64,000 nt of DNA from a bacterium (GTDB lineage Bacteria > UBP6 > UBA1177), in NCBI GenBank assembly GCA_017645765.1, contig JAGCNV010000019.1, positions 62,001 to 126,000 on the forward strand, read 5' to 3'. The notes under the pieces were generated by a model. The model saw only the letters and a program-made list of their open reading frames with translations, did not search any database and was not told where the DNA came from. How positions within the stretch are numbered: position 1 is the first letter of the stretch; each line of letters opens with the position of its first letter. This document shows, one piece after another, positions 1 through 8,606 of the stretch. The position numbers and the translations under genes were made by a program.

Positions 1-1
1 G

Positions 2-793
2 TCGACATGCGAGGGAATCATAGCCTGTGCTAAAGGTTGTTCCGATGATGATTCTGACTGTGTCAATAGTTGTTATGTCAAGGGAAGCGATGACGGACAG
101 CTTTACTACAGGCGCTGGCGTGAGTGCTTTGACAACGCGTGTGCGGAAGACAAAACTGCTGAATGTTCCGCTGAAAACTGCGCTGATTGGGATGAGTGGT
201 GCAATGTCGCAGCTGCTTTCGAATACGAATTAACTATTCCTGCACCTTACGGAAATGTCGAATTTGCAGGCGATTTTTCATTTATTCTGAATAACTCGTA
301 TCCGACATCTGACACGCAGCTCGTGTACGAAAGTTTTGCTTCGGGTCAAATTTCTTCAACACCGGTCACTCCGGGAGGAACGATGATTTCATTCGTCAGA
401 ACAGCTGCCGACCAGCGTGACGGAAAGGTCGTCGAAGTTTATCAGATTCCATATAATGCTAATGCTACCACACAAACCATTGGAAATCCGGTTGTTCTCC
501 TTAGAATCAAAACCGATGCCGCAACTGAAGGCGATCACATTGTCGGGGTCGGAGATGAAAGCGAGGCCAGACTGATTGTCGGAGAGATCGATTCAAAATA
601 TAATTTTTCGTGTTATCACGCTTTCGGAATCGGCTCATTTAAAATAGATAAAGCTGTGATAGAAACTGGTTCTGCCGGAAGTTTGAGCTTCAGCAAAGGC
701 AGTGCGGAACTTTTCAACCCGCAGAATATTCCTGAACTGGGCGGCGATGCAACTGAAATTCTCGGTGTCGAGTCCTGTTCCCTTATCTGGTAG
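2..793 (+). CDS. Cys-rich secreted protein, 3' part, C-terminal SCSLIW
   Basis: The reading frame is open from the window edge to the TAG at 791-793 and the start lies outside. The visible 263 residues begin with a Cys-rich segment of about 75 residues (a dozen cysteines spaced as in small disulfide-rich repeats) and continue into a beta-rich domain of unknown family. The last residues are E-S-C-S-L-I-W, close to the Gly-Cys-Ser tails found on other secreted proteins in this window, although Ser replaces Gly and Cys is fifth from the end. Disulfides and the tail suggest an exported protein, but the signal peptide is not in view. A MORN lipoprotein follows after 8 bp with its Shine-Dalgarno sequence beginning at this stop codon. 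Function unknown. Confidence 0.75.
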   Translation, partial: STCEGIIACAKGCSDDDSDCVNSCYVKGSDDGQLYYRRWRECFDNACAEDKTAECSAENCADWDEWCNVAAAFEYELTIPAPYGNVEFAGDFSFILNNSYPTSDTQLVYESFASGQISSTPVTPGGTMISFVRTAADQRDGKVVEVYQIPYNANATTQTIGNPVVLLRIKTDAATEGDHIVGVGDESEARLIVGEIDSKYNFSCYHAFGIGSFKIDKAVIETGSAGSLSFSKGSAELFNPQNIPELGGDATEILGVESCSLIW

Positions 794-801
794 GAGGAAA
801 T

Positions 802-1824
802 ATGAAAAAAATACTTTGTGTTTTCTGCTGTTTTCTGTGCATGTTGCTGCTTTCGTGCGGAACTGCCGAAAAAAAGACTCCCCGCAAAAAAAATGTGCCG
901 GTAGAGACAGAACAGAAAGAGGCTGATAACGGGATCACGGAAAACGGGATCCACAATCTGCCGAACGGCGACCGTTATATCGGCGGTTTCAAGGATCACA
1001 AAAAATACGGTGAAGGCGAATATATTTATGCAAACGGTGACCGCTACAAAGGTTTTTTCGAGAACGGTCACTACAACGGTCAGGGCGAGCTTACGCTGAA
1101 GGACGGCACGAAGTATGTCGGTGAATTTAAAGACGGTCTCCGTCACGGGCAGGGAACTTTGACTTTTCCGAGCGGCGCCAAGTACGAAGGCTCTTTTGTC
1201 AAAGACATGATGGAAGGTGAAGGCGTCTACCGTTTTCCCGATGAAAGAGAGTACCGCGGGAATTTCAGCAAAAACTTCAGGCATGGTCACGGCGTGATGA
1301 TTTTCCCGAGCGGTGCTGAATACGACGGCGATTTCAACAATGACAAACGGAGCGGAAAAGGTAAGATGACCTATCGCAACGGCACTGTCTATGAAGGAGA
1401 TTTCGTTGACGGAAAACGCGAAGGTCAGGGAAAACTGACCAAGAAAAACGGCGATGTCTATACCGGTGATTTCGAAGCTGACAACCCTGAGGGCATGGGA
1501 AAATATGTCTTTGCTAACGGAGACGTCTACGAAGGAGAAATCAAGCAGGGTGCTCTTACGGGAAACGGAAAGAAAACAATGAAATCAGGCGTTTATGAAG
1601 GTGAATTTCTTAATGGCGCATATCACGGCATGGGCAAATTTACAGGGAAAAACGGTGCCGTAAGATACGGTGTATGGCATCACGGCAATCTTGCGAATCA
1701 GCTTCCTCTGCCTGAAGAAGGAGGTGATAGCGAAGAAAGCGCTTCTTCGGATGAAGACGAATCCGGAAGTGAAGAAAAATCTGCCCCGGTAAAAGAAGAA
1801 AACGGCGAAAATCCGGCAGAGTAG
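802..1824 (+). CDS. MORN-repeat lipoprotein
   Basis: 340 residues. The N-terminus has a signal peptide ending in L-L-L-S-C (Cys19), a lipobox, so the protein should be a lipoprotein. Residues about 50-290 are ten or so MORN repeats of the form G-x-Y-x-G-x(2)-(K/N/D)-G-x(2)-(H/E)-G-x-G, for example NGDRYIGGFKDHKKYGEGEY. The last 35 residues are an acidic, Ser/Glu-rich tail. MORN repeats form elongated beta-hairpin arrays. In bacteria their role is poorly known, mostly envelope-associated scaffolding. A strong AGGAGG lies 6 nt before the ATG. pth begins 2 nt after the stop, so the two genes are probably co-transcribed. Confidence 0.88.
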   Translation: MKKILCVFCCFLCMLLLSCGTAEKKTPRKKNVPVETEQKEADNGITENGIHNLPNGDRYIGGFKDHKKYGEGEYIYANGDRYKGFFENGHYNGQGELTLKDGTKYVGEFKDGLRHGQGTLTFPSGAKYEGSFVKDMMEGEGVYRFPDEREYRGNFSKNFRHGHGVMIFPSGAEYDGDFNNDKRSGKGKMTYRNGTVYEGDFVDGKREGQGKLTKKNGDVYTGDFEADNPEGMGKYVFANGDVYEGEIKQGALTGNGKKTMKSGVYEGEFLNGAYHGMGKFTGKNGAVRYGVWHHGNLANQLPLPEEGGDSEESASSDEDESGSEEKSAPVKEENGENPAE

Positions 1825-1825
1825 C

Positions 1826-2341
1826 ATGCTTGTCGTTTTTTTGGGAAATCCTGGTTCCGAATACAAACTCACAAGACACAATTCAGGTTTTATAGTTGCC
1901 GAAAAGATGGTGATGCTTCAGGACTTGCGCTGGAGTCAGAAATTTTTCGGAATGTTCGCGAAGAAGGATTTCAACGGGCGTCAGCACTGTTTTTTGAAGC
2001 CTGAAACTTTCATGAATTTAAGCGGAAAAAGCGTTCAGGCTGCAAAGTCTTTTTTCAAGTTGAGCGACCGCGAAATAGTTGTCGTACATGATGATATCGA
2101 AACGGAATTCGGAGTTGTTACTTTCAGGGAAGGCGGCGGTTTTGCTGGTCATAACGGATTGAAATCAATAGCAAATTCGATCGGAAGTCCGAACTTCCTG
2201 CGCATAAAGATCGGTGTCGGAAGACCGAAAAAAGGTGATGTTTCCTCTTTCGTTCTGGGGAAATTCACTCCTGAGGAAATGCCGTTCCTGCCGGTCATGG
2301 CCGAGGCTGCCGAAGAGAAACTGAGAGGTATGTTGCAATAA
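1826..2341 (+). CDS. pth: Peptidyl-tRNA hydrolase
   Basis: 171 residues. Family-1 Pth, the cytoplasmic esterase that releases peptides from peptidyl-tRNA that dropped off ribosomes. Visible hallmarks: GNPGSEYKLTRHN-G near the N-terminus including the catalytic His, FLKPETFMNLSG, VHDDIE with the catalytic Asp, GGFAGHNGLKS, and RIKIGVGRP followed by FVLGKF. The protein is about 15-20 residues shorter than typical members because the C-terminal helix is reduced, but no catalytic motif is missing. The gene starts one base after the TAG of the MORN lipoprotein gene and has no separate promoter that I can see. Confidence 0.96.
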   Translation: MLVVFLGNPGSEYKLTRHNSGFIVAEKMVMLQDLRWSQKFFGMFAKKDFNGRQHCFLKPETFMNLSGKSVQAAKSFFKLSDREIVVVHDDIETEFGVVTFREGGGFAGHNGLKSIANSIGSPNFLRIKIGVGRPKKGDVSSFVLGKFTPEEMPFLPVMAEAAEEKLRGMLQ

Positions 2342-2347
2342 ATTCTG

Positions 2348-2367
2348 AGACGTGTCAGGTCACGTTT
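2348..2367 (+). terminator. Possible weak terminator after pth
   Basis: AGACGTG (2348-2354) and CACGTTT (2361-2367) can pair, with one G-T wobble, around a 6-nt TCAGGT loop seven bases after the pth stop codon. There is no long U-tract, so this is a weak candidate. It sits just upstream of the promoter of the next gene. Confidence 0.35.
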
Positions 2368-2390
2368 CTACACCTTAAATGAATAAATTA

Positions 2391-2418
2391 TTGCTTTTTA
2401 GGCAACTATCTGTACAAT
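2391..2418 (+). promoter_or_regulatory. Sigma70-type promoter of the PpiD-like gene
   Basis: TTGCTT (2391-2396), 16-bp spacer, TACAAT (2413-2418), 45 bp before the start codon. One of many promoters in the window with a 16-bp spacer. Confidence 0.65.
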
Positions 2419-2462
2419 GCCCGCGTTTATTTTTTTGTGACTTTTAAATTTAGAGGTTTTAA

Positions 2463-3704
2463 ATGTTTCAGGACATCAGAAAAAAAGGAAGTTCGCTGCT
2501 CATAACGCTCATGTTTGCGGCGATCATCGTTACGTTCGTTATTTCTTTCGGTCCCGGTGACAAGGCAGGCTGCAGCTCGACGCAGAACAGTGCCGCATCT
2601 GTCAACGGTGAAATCGTTACAATGTCAGAATTTCGTTTCGCTTACTCGAATCTGATGGATTACTATCAGAGGATTTTCAGAGATTTCAACAACGAAATGG
2701 CGAAACAGTATAAACTTTCGGACAAGGCTCTGAACGGTCTTATCGGTGAAATTCTTGTCGCTCAGGAAGCCGGAAAGCTCGGATTCAAGGTTTCGGACGA
2801 AGAAGTCAGCAACGAAATCGTTAAAAATCCATACTTCCAGAAGAACGGTGCTTTCGACAAGGAATCGTATGACAACATGGTCAAATTCACTCTGAATACG
2901 ACTGTTGCAGCTTATGAGAACCGCGTCAGAATGCAGCTTTTGTCTAGAAAACTCAGAAACTACCTCGTTGACAACATCACTGTTTCCGATACCGAAGCAA
3001 AAGACGAATTTGTAGCTGCAAACGAAAAAATCGATGCTTTCGTCTATGTTTTTTCAGATTCAAACCTTAAAGCAGACAACAAAAAAGCTCTTCTTTCCGC
3101 TATTACTGATGACGAAGTTGCGGCTTACCTCAAGGATAATGAATCAAAGGCGAAAATGGCTTTTGAAGATAATGTTTCCAAATATTCGAAAGGCGAAGGT
3201 CAGACTGTTTTCGAAGATGTTAAAAACGATGTCGCAAAAGATCTTCTTCTTGCTCCGAAACTTGAAGAAAAAATCAAGGCTGATTCTGCAAAACTCATCG
3301 AAATGCTTAAAGAAAAACCTGAACTTTCCGCTGAAGAGATTTCGGCTGCATTCGCTGACTGGGATCTCAACGGAAGAGAAATTTCCGTTACGAAAAAATC
3401 AACTTTCGCAGCTGGAATCGGTTTCAGCCCGAAATTCATAGAAAAACTTTTTTCAGATCCGGAACCTAAGCTTCTTGGCGAAGTCTTCAAAACTGAAGAA
3501 AACAGATATGTTGTCGCTGAAATCAAGAAACATACTGCGGCTGATATGACAGAATTCGAAGGTTCGAAAGCGGTTCTCAAATCAAATCTGGCAGCGGCTA
3601 AAAAAGGTCAGATTTACGAAGCTTATGTTGAAAAACTGAGAGCTGAAGCGCATATCGAGATCAACAGAGAATTCCTCAAACTTTTTGAAGGTTCCGAAAA
3701 GTAG
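2463..3704 (+). CDS. PpiD/SurA-N-type periplasmic chaperone without PPIase domain
   Basis: 413 residues. A short cytoplasmic start (MFQDIRKKGSS) is followed by one membrane helix (about residues 12-30) and then the SurA_N/PpiD_N-like helical domain: SVNGEIVTMSEFRFAYSNLM, then the LIGEILVAQEAGKLGF-VSDEEV helix pair. This matches the membrane-anchored foldase PpiD, which helps newly exported proteins fold in the periplasm. I see no parvulin (rotamase) signature in residues 200-400, and the protein is some 200 residues shorter than E. coli PpiD, so it is probably a holdase only. The C-terminal half is Lys/Glu-rich and helical. Monocistronic, with its own promoter. Confidence 0.8.
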   Translation: MFQDIRKKGSSLLITLMFAAIIVTFVISFGPGDKAGCSSTQNSAASVNGEIVTMSEFRFAYSNLMDYYQRIFRDFNNEMAKQYKLSDKALNGLIGEILVAQEAGKLGFKVSDEEVSNEIVKNPYFQKNGAFDKESYDNMVKFTLNTTVAAYENRVRMQLLSRKLRNYLVDNITVSDTEAKDEFVAANEKIDAFVYVFSDSNLKADNKKALLSAITDDEVAAYLKDNESKAKMAFEDNVSKYSKGEGQTVFEDVKNDVAKDLLLAPKLEEKIKADSAKLIEMLKEKPELSAEEISAAFADWDLNGREISVTKKSTFAAGIGFSPKFIEKLFSDPEPKLLGEVFKTEENRYVVAEIKKHTAADMTEFEGSKAVLKSNLAAAKKGQIYEAYVEKLRAEAHIEINREFLKLFEGSEK

Positions 3705-3738
3705 CCATCTTTTTTATTACGAAAAATTCTGTAAAATT

Positions 3739-4410
3739 TTATTTCTGAACGGAAAGGACGGTTAAAGTTTTTTCCTCAACTTTGAATTTTATTTCAAGTC
3801 CTGAAAAGTGAAAGCCGTACACTCTTTCCGAGTCGTTCTGGTAGGCCGGACGCGGATCTAAAGCTAAAATTTCTTTAAGCGGTTCAAATTTTTCAGTCGG
3901 TATTCTATCGGTAAATTCAGTTGGAATTACGACTTCCAAAGGTTCTTTTTCTGCAATTCTGTCAAAAAGATCGGTCGCCGAAGGCAGTGCATCGACTGCC
4001 GGAAGATAAGGTTTAATGTCGTAGATCGGAGTACCGTCCATGAGATCTGCACCCGAAATAAAAATCTCACAGTTTTCTATTTTTTCGATTTTCACGGCTG
4101 AAAGAGCGAGACTGTTAGGGCGGAAAGGGGAGCGTGTCGCGAAAACGCCGACTTTTTTGTTGCCTCCGAGACGCGGTGGACGTACTGTCGGAGACCAGTT
4201 TTTCTGCTTTGCTTCCGAAAATCCCCAAATGAGCCAGATATGTGAAAAATTTTCAAGTCCGTTCAATGCTTCCGGATAACGGAATTCCTTTTCAAAAACT
4301 ATTTTTGCCGTAAGTGAGGGGACAAGTCCGCTCTGGCGCGGAATACCGAATTTCGTAGGGAAGTCGCTTTTGATTCTGGCAATAATTTTCAGAGTTCGGG
4401 TGTTACTCAT
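3739..4410 (-). CDS. trmO: tRNA m6t6A37 methyltransferase TrmO (TsaA/YaeB family)
   Basis: 223 residues from the ATG at 4410. TrmO-family proteins N6-methylate the t6A at position 37 of certain tRNAs using S-adenosylmethionine. Typical motifs are present: FPTKFGIPRQSGLVPSL, the YPEALNGLENFSHIWLIW stretch, RPPRLGGNKKVGVFATRSPFRPN, LMDGTPIYDIKPY and a C-terminal DPRPAYQ. An upstream in-frame ATG exists (4494) but would overlap the preceding gene by 85 bp. I prefer 4410, where stop and start form TAATG with the phosphatidyltransferase gene, implying translational coupling. Last gene of the minus-strand operon. Confidence 0.92.
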   Translation of the reverse strand: MSNTRTLKIIARIKSDFPTKFGIPRQSGLVPSLTAKIVFEKEFRYPEALNGLENFSHIWLIWGFSEAKQKNWSPTVRPPRLGGNKKVGVFATRSPFRPNSLALSAVKIEKIENCEIFISGADLMDGTPIYDIKPYLPAVDALPSATDLFDRIAEKEPLEVVIPTEFTDRIPTEKFEPLKEILALDPRPAYQNDSERVYGFHFSGLEIKFKVEEKTLTVLSVQK

Positions 4411-5234
4411 TATTTTTGGGGAATTTTGGAAATTTCGCGCTCTCTTTTGATGACTTTGACTGAAAACATGATCGGAACAACGATTATTCCGCATATTATA
4501 AGACCGCAGTCAAGACGTGTGAAAAGCCAGTATTGTTCGGTAATTAAAGCTAATCCGGCCCAAAAGAATATGTCGACTTCATTGACTTTGAAAATTGAAA
4601 ATATCGCCTGAAAAAACCACTTTACCCAATCAAAAAATGTTCGTTCCGGCGGAGTCGACCATTTCGGACACTTGTCCATCGAAGCCCCGAACTCTTCAAT
4701 TGTTCCCTTGCGGTAATTCTCAATTATTTTGAGGTCAAGCAAAACTCTTTCGCTTACCCATTTTGCATATCCGGCGATGTAGGTGATTGTCGCAGCCATG
4801 AGAGGCATAATCAAATCAATGAATTTATTGGGAAAAAACGGCGCTTCATAGTTCATGCCGTAGGCCCGGAATCCTATTGCCCAGAACATCAGTGTCATAG
4901 TGACGGCATCTGAAATTTTGTCGAGATAAAAGCCGAATTTCGTCGGGCAGTTGCGAAAGCGCGACACTGTTCCGTCCATGTTGTCAAGTACTAGTCCGAG
5001 GTTTAGCAGAATCGCGCCGATTACTCCGCCTGAATAGCTTCTGTCGAAGAAGACGAAAGCGCTTCCCGCAAGTTTAGTGAGTATGCTGACTACCGTGATC
5101 CTGTTCGGTGTGACCCACTTTTTTTCCGCTATCGGCAGAAGAAAAAGTATTGTCAGCGGACGGGCGAAAATCATTGCCCAGAAGTCATCTGACTGATAAT
5201 TTCTGAGTTTCATCCAACGGTCTTTAAGTTTCAT
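4410..5234 (-). CDS. CDP-alcohol phosphatidyltransferase
   Basis: 274 residues. Integral membrane enzyme of the family that transfers a phosphatidyl or similar group from a CDP-alcohol to a second alcohol, with release of CMP. The signature D-x2-D-G-x2-(A)R-x8-G-x3-D-x3-D is visible as DNMDGTVSRFRNCPTKFG-YLDKISD, with Ser in place of the usual Ala before Arg. Several hydrophobic segments follow (about residues 65-90, 110-155, 210-265). The acceptor cannot be read from the sequence: phosphatidylglycerol-phosphate, phosphatidylinositol-type or archaetidyl-type products are all possible. Start chosen at the ATG with GGAG 8 nt upstream. Stop overlaps the trmO start. Confidence 0.85.
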   Translation of the reverse strand: MKLKDRWMKLRNYQSDDFWAMIFARPLTILFLLPIAEKKWVTPNRITVVSILTKLAGSAFVFFDRSYSGGVIGAILLNLGLVLDNMDGTVSRFRNCPTKFGFYLDKISDAVTMTLMFWAIGFRAYGMNYEAPFFPNKFIDLIMPLMAATITYIAGYAKWVSERVLLDLKIIENYRKGTIEEFGASMDKCPKWSTPPERTFFDWVKWFFQAIFSIFKVNEVDIFFWAGLALITEQYWLFTRLDCGLIICGIIVVPIMFSVKVIKREREISKIPQK

Positions 5235-5297
5235 TTTAATCTCCGGAATTTTTAAGAAATTTTAATGTGGAACATTCTTGATTTTGTGAACGTGCAC

Positions 5298-5744
5298 TTA
5301 GAACGGCAGTTCGTCATCTTCGTTGTCGAATTTGGGAGCGTTGCCGACCTGTGGCTGAGGCTCTCCTTCTTTCGGATTCTGCTGATATGTACGCTCGCCG
5401 GAAGAAGAATTTTCTTTGTTGGAATCTATGAAATTCCATGAGTTTGCAATGATTTCAAAGACTGTTCTTTCGTTTCCGTCTTTATCCTGATATGAACGCG
5501 ACTGGATTTTGCCGTCAACGAAGATAAGAGAGCCTTTTTTGAGAAATTTCGAAGCATTTTCAGCCTGATTGCCGAAAACAACAATTCTGTGCCATTCGGT
5601 TTTTTCCTCAAAACTGTCGCCTTTTCTGATTCTGTCGGAAGTTGCGATTGAGAAATTGCATATCGGAGTGTTGTTTGAGGAATATCTGATTTCAGGATCT
5701 CTCCCGAGACGACCGATGAGTAAAACTTTGTTCAGACCACTCAT
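5298..5744 (-). CDS. ssb: Single-stranded DNA-binding protein
   Basis: 148 residues. Classic bacterial SSB: an N-terminal OB fold (residues 1-110, beginning MSGLNKVLLIGRLGRDPEIRY), then a Gln/Asn/Glu/Pro-rich linker, and the conserved acidic tip ending D-D-E-L-P-F that docks replication and repair proteins. It coats single-stranded DNA as a tetramer. In many bacteria ssb lies between rpsF and rpsR. Here it is 15 kb away from those genes, 9 bp downstream of a Cache-domain sensor gene and 63 bp upstream of the phosphatidyltransferase gene. RBS GGAG precedes the ATG. Confidence 0.97.
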   Translation of the reverse strand: MSGLNKVLLIGRLGRDPEIRYSSNNTPICNFSIATSDRIRKGDSFEEKTEWHRIVVFGNQAENASKFLKKGSLIFVDGKIQSRSYQDKDGNERTVFEIIANSWNFIDSNKENSSSGERTYQQNPKEGEPQPQVGNAPKFDNEDDELPF

Positions 5745-5753
5745 ATTTTACTC

Positions 5754-6998
5754 CTACTTTTTAATTGAGGTTGGTTTGTCTTTGTCGGGCATTCTTTCGC
5801 CGAGAATCGTTGCAATCATCATGTTGGCGTTCTGGTTGAGGTTGCCTTCAACGCCTTTTGCATCGTTGTTAAAGCGGAATTTGACGTTTCCGTTGATGAT
5901 TTCAAGCATTCCTTCCATGAATTTGTTGACCGGTCTGCCGTTCTGTTCGTCGAAGATGTAGAGGAGAACAAGCGAGATTATAAGAAGGAAAACTGCAACT
6001 ATGGTGAATGTTCCGCGTTTTGCTGAAAGCGGCTCAAGAAGTTTGTCTCTTGATATCAGCGACAGATAGAACAGGTCTTCGTTGTCGGAAAGCGACGGAT
6101 GACGTGATACGCTTGCAAAGAATGTTTCGCCGTTGAGAACGATTTCCATATCGTGTCTTTTGGTGTTTTCTTCATCTATTTTTGCGATAAGATCCTGATT
6201 TCCTTTGATGAATTTTTTAAAACTCTCGTGAAGCTGTGTCGGGAGTGTGCTGCCGAGAAGAGAAGCCTTGTCAAAAAATCCAAAGTAGAATTTTGACTGC
6301 TGGTTGCCGAAAATCGACTCGTCGTAAAGGCTTGCTACAGCGTGTTTTGCTGCTTCGGAATCAACATTGTCGGCTGAGAAGTAAATGCCGATGATGTTTC
6401 CTCTGTCAAGTATCGGAGCTGCTGAGACAAGGTAGGTTTTACCTTTTATTTTCATAACATCACGGTTGGGCGTGCCGCGAAGAACTGCCTGAAAAAGTTT
6501 TTCATTCGAAAGGTTGACGCCTTTGAAAATACCGTCAAGGTTTTTAGCGATGATGTTTCCTTTCGTGTCTGCAACGAAAATCGTGTCGCTATAGTCATAT
6601 ATCTGGTTGATGACGTTCATCTCGGTTTCGATTTTGTCGACGAAAGCCTTTGCGTTGGGTGTAAGTTCAGCTCTTTTTACTTCGCCTTCCTTAGTCTTTC
6701 CGTCATTTTCAATAGCTTCCTGAGCGAAAGCGGAAAGAACTTCTTCAGAAACTTCCTCCCATTTTGCCGGGTCGAGAGCTTCAATAAGCTTCGCATTTTT
6801 GGCGATCGATTCGACTTTGTGAATCTTGTCGAATTTGTCAGCCTCTGAGATTTTGGAATAGATCGATACCGATTGCGAAACGGCGTTTTTTGCCGATTCA
6901 ATAAGGTTGCTGCTGGTGTAGTTAACGAAGAAGTAGTTTGTTGCAATGCAAAGCAACACGGTCAGAATGATCGTTACGAGAAAAAGTTTGATTTTCAT
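5754..6998 (-). CDS. Cache-domain membrane sensor without output domain
   Basis: 414 residues. Architecture: transmembrane helix (about 4-26), extracytoplasmic double-Cache-like region (about 30-325, with NQIYDYSDTIFVADTKGNIIAKNLDG and YLVSAAPILDRGNIIGIYFSADN resembling Cache strands), second helix (about 331-350), then a short HAMP-like cytoplasmic stub (KFMEGMLEIINGNVKFRFNNDAKGVEGNLNQNANMM is the region, residues about 360-397) and a charged end. There is no kinase, GGDEF or chemoreceptor signalling domain, so it would have to act through a partner. The gene overlaps the purN stop by 4 nt (ATGA) and has a GGAGG Shine-Dalgarno sequence inside purN. Confidence 0.75.
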   Translation of the reverse strand: MKIKLFLVTIILTVLLCIATNYFFVNYTSSNLIESAKNAVSQSVSIYSKISEADKFDKIHKVESIAKNAKLIEALDPAKWEEVSEEVLSAFAQEAIENDGKTKEGEVKRAELTPNAKAFVDKIETEMNVINQIYDYSDTIFVADTKGNIIAKNLDGIFKGVNLSNEKLFQAVLRGTPNRDVMKIKGKTYLVSAAPILDRGNIIGIYFSADNVDSEAAKHAVASLYDESIFGNQQSKFYFGFFDKASLLGSTLPTQLHESFKKFIKGNQDLIAKIDEENTKRHDMEIVLNGETFFASVSRHPSLSDNEDLFYLSLISRDKLLEPLSAKRGTFTIVAVFLLIISLVLLYIFDEQNGRPVNKFMEGMLEIINGNVKFRFNNDAKGVEGNLNQNANMMIATILGERMPDKDKPTSIKK

Positions 6999-7615
6999 AA
7001 TTCCTCCTTGTTTGAAAACAGAACTTGTCTGCCAGATATTGAATATTTACCGGTAGTTACTATCGTTATAGCCTTCGAAAGCAGGATGTGCTCCTGTTCC
7101 AGAATGCGTGCTTTAAAAGTTTCTTTCGTGTCGTCGTCGTATCTTAAAACAGGCTGCTGAAGGATTATCGGACCGCCGTCAAGCGTTTCGTCGACGAAGT
7201 GTACCGTGCAGCCGGAGACTTTTACGCCGTAATCAAAAGCCTGACCCTGAGCATCGACTCCTTTGAAAGAGGGAAGAAGCGACGGATGGATGTTTATAAT
7301 TTTTCCGTTATATCCCGAAAGGAATGTGTGTCCCAGAACTTTCATGAAGCCTGCAAGAACTATGAGTCCGGTGCCGAAAGGCTGAACGGCTTCAAGCAGT
7401 CTGGTTTCGTAATCTTCCTTCGGCTCATCCTTTTTTTTCGGAAGAACAATCGTTTTTATGCCGAAAGATTCTGCCTTTTCAATTCCAGGAGCATTTCTTT
7501 TGTCGGAAAGAACGAAACTTATTTCATCAACACCGATGAGTTTTTTTTCGGCGAAATTACGGCATATTGCAGCCATATTCGTGCCGGTTCCTGATATGAA
7601 AATTCCGATTTTCAC
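6995..7615 (-). CDS. purN: Phosphoribosylglycinamide formyltransferase
   Basis: 206 residues. Transfers formyl from 10-formyltetrahydrofolate to GAR in purine synthesis (third step). Motifs: ISGTGTNMAAI at the N-terminus (GAR phosphate loop), NIHPSLLPSFKG containing the catalytic Asn-x-His, and HFVDETLDGGPII with the catalytic Asp. Start is GTG at 7615, overlapping the stop of the upstream gene as TAGTG. A GTG start with coupling is consistent with the other operon junctions here. No other purine-biosynthesis gene is in the window. Confidence 0.96.
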   Translation of the reverse strand: MKIGIFISGTGTNMAAICRNFAEKKLIGVDEISFVLSDKRNAPGIEKAESFGIKTIVLPKKKDEPKEDYETRLLEAVQPFGTGLIVLAGFMKVLGHTFLSGYNGKIINIHPSLLPSFKGVDAQGQAFDYGVKVSGCTVHFVDETLDGGPIILQQPVLRYDDDTKETFKARILEQEHILLSKAITIVTTGKYSISGRQVLFSNKEEL

Positions 7616-8559
7616 TAGTTTTTCTCTTCCAAAAATTCTATAATTTCTTCTTTTTCGGGAACTATTTCCGTTCCCTTTCCCTCGCTGTTGAGAATGTAGG
7701 GTTCTTTTTCTTTAGGATATCTTGCTACAAAATACTTTGCCTCTTTCTTTTGAACGGGAACCGTTCTGATTTGAGGCGGAAGAATACCGATGCCTTCCGG
7801 ATCTACGGCCGGAGAAACGATGCAGCCTTCACCGAAAACGCGGAAAAACGCGACTTCGACTTCGGGTTCGCACATAACGTTGTTCTCTTTTATGTATTTG
7901 TCGAGCATTGCTTCGATTGTTTTTTTATCGTAGCAGCCGAGGTTTTTGTCGCGCTCGTTTTCGAGGATAAGCTGGAAAGCTGCCGGGCACGGAACCTTTT
8001 CGGTAAGAGGCTTTTCCAGGAAGTAAAGCGGAATACCTGTCGGAACTTCGCAACTGTATTCGCAGTTGGGGACAGGCTGGTTTGTAACGGCCTGATAAAG
8101 TTCGATTCTGGTTCCGAGCTGATGGATTTCAACTGTTGCAACCGGACCTTTGACGATGTTTATTTTTCCGCTGTGAAGCAGTCCGGTTTTAAAAGTGGTG
8201 ATGTACGGTGCAGCCGTTTCCATCATTGTGTAGGCTCCCGACTTGAGGTCGAGCGAAACGGTGTGTCTTCCTGCCGGAATTTTGTCTGCGCGGATGCAGT
8301 TTTTCTTCTTGTCGATCGGTCTGAAAGATTTGTTTTCTTTTCCGTCAACCAGCAGTCTGAAACTTCTGATGAATGTTTCTGTTTCTTTAAACTGCTGAAA
8401 GCCGGATTTTTCGGCTTCGTCGGAATCTTTTGTGGAAAGTGGGAAATCCTGGCCGTCACTGAAAGCGCAAAGTTCAAGCGCAGCATACTGGGCAGCAAAT
8501 GCAGTGAAAAGTGGTGTTAATAAAAACGCAAATGAAATTAAGTATTTAGTGAATCTCAC
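7615..8559 (-). CDS. Secreted protein of unknown function
   Basis: 314 residues from a GTG start at 8559, chosen because GGGAG lies 7 nt upstream and the product then opens directly with a signal peptide (VRFTKYLISFAFLLTPLFTAFA, cleavage near AFA-AQ). An in-frame ATG 33 bp earlier has no Shine-Dalgarno sequence. The mature protein has a first half rich in beta strands (HTVSLDLKSGAYTMMET, a PEGA-like flavour, but not diagnostic) and several cysteines (CEYSCEVPTG, PCPAAF, LGCYDK, MCEPEVEVAF). The last 50 residues are charged. First gene of the purN-ssb-trmO operon. Family not recognised. Confidence 0.7.
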   Translation of the reverse strand: MRFTKYLISFAFLLTPLFTAFAAQYAALELCAFSDGQDFPLSTKDSDEAEKSGFQQFKETETFIRSFRLLVDGKENKSFRPIDKKKNCIRADKIPAGRHTVSLDLKSGAYTMMETAAPYITTFKTGLLHSGKINIVKGPVATVEIHQLGTRIELYQAVTNQPVPNCEYSCEVPTGIPLYFLEKPLTEKVPCPAAFQLILENERDKNLGCYDKKTIEAMLDKYIKENNVMCEPEVEVAFFRVFGEGCIVSPAVDPEGIGILPPQIRTVPVQKKEAKYFVARYPKEKEPYILNSEGKGTEIVPEKEEIIEFLEEKN

Positions 8560-8606
8560 GTCAAACTCCCGAAAAATTGTAAAAACCATCAAAAAAATCG
8601 CGCGCT

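Noticed and set aside
27-233. 68-residue ORF near the left edge
   Set aside because: It runs in another frame inside the Cys-rich gene whose frame is continuously open from position 2.
7615-8592. ATG start at 8592 for the secreted protein
   Set aside because: It lacks a Shine-Dalgarno sequence and is close to the -10; the GTG at 8559 has GGGAG and begins the signal peptide.
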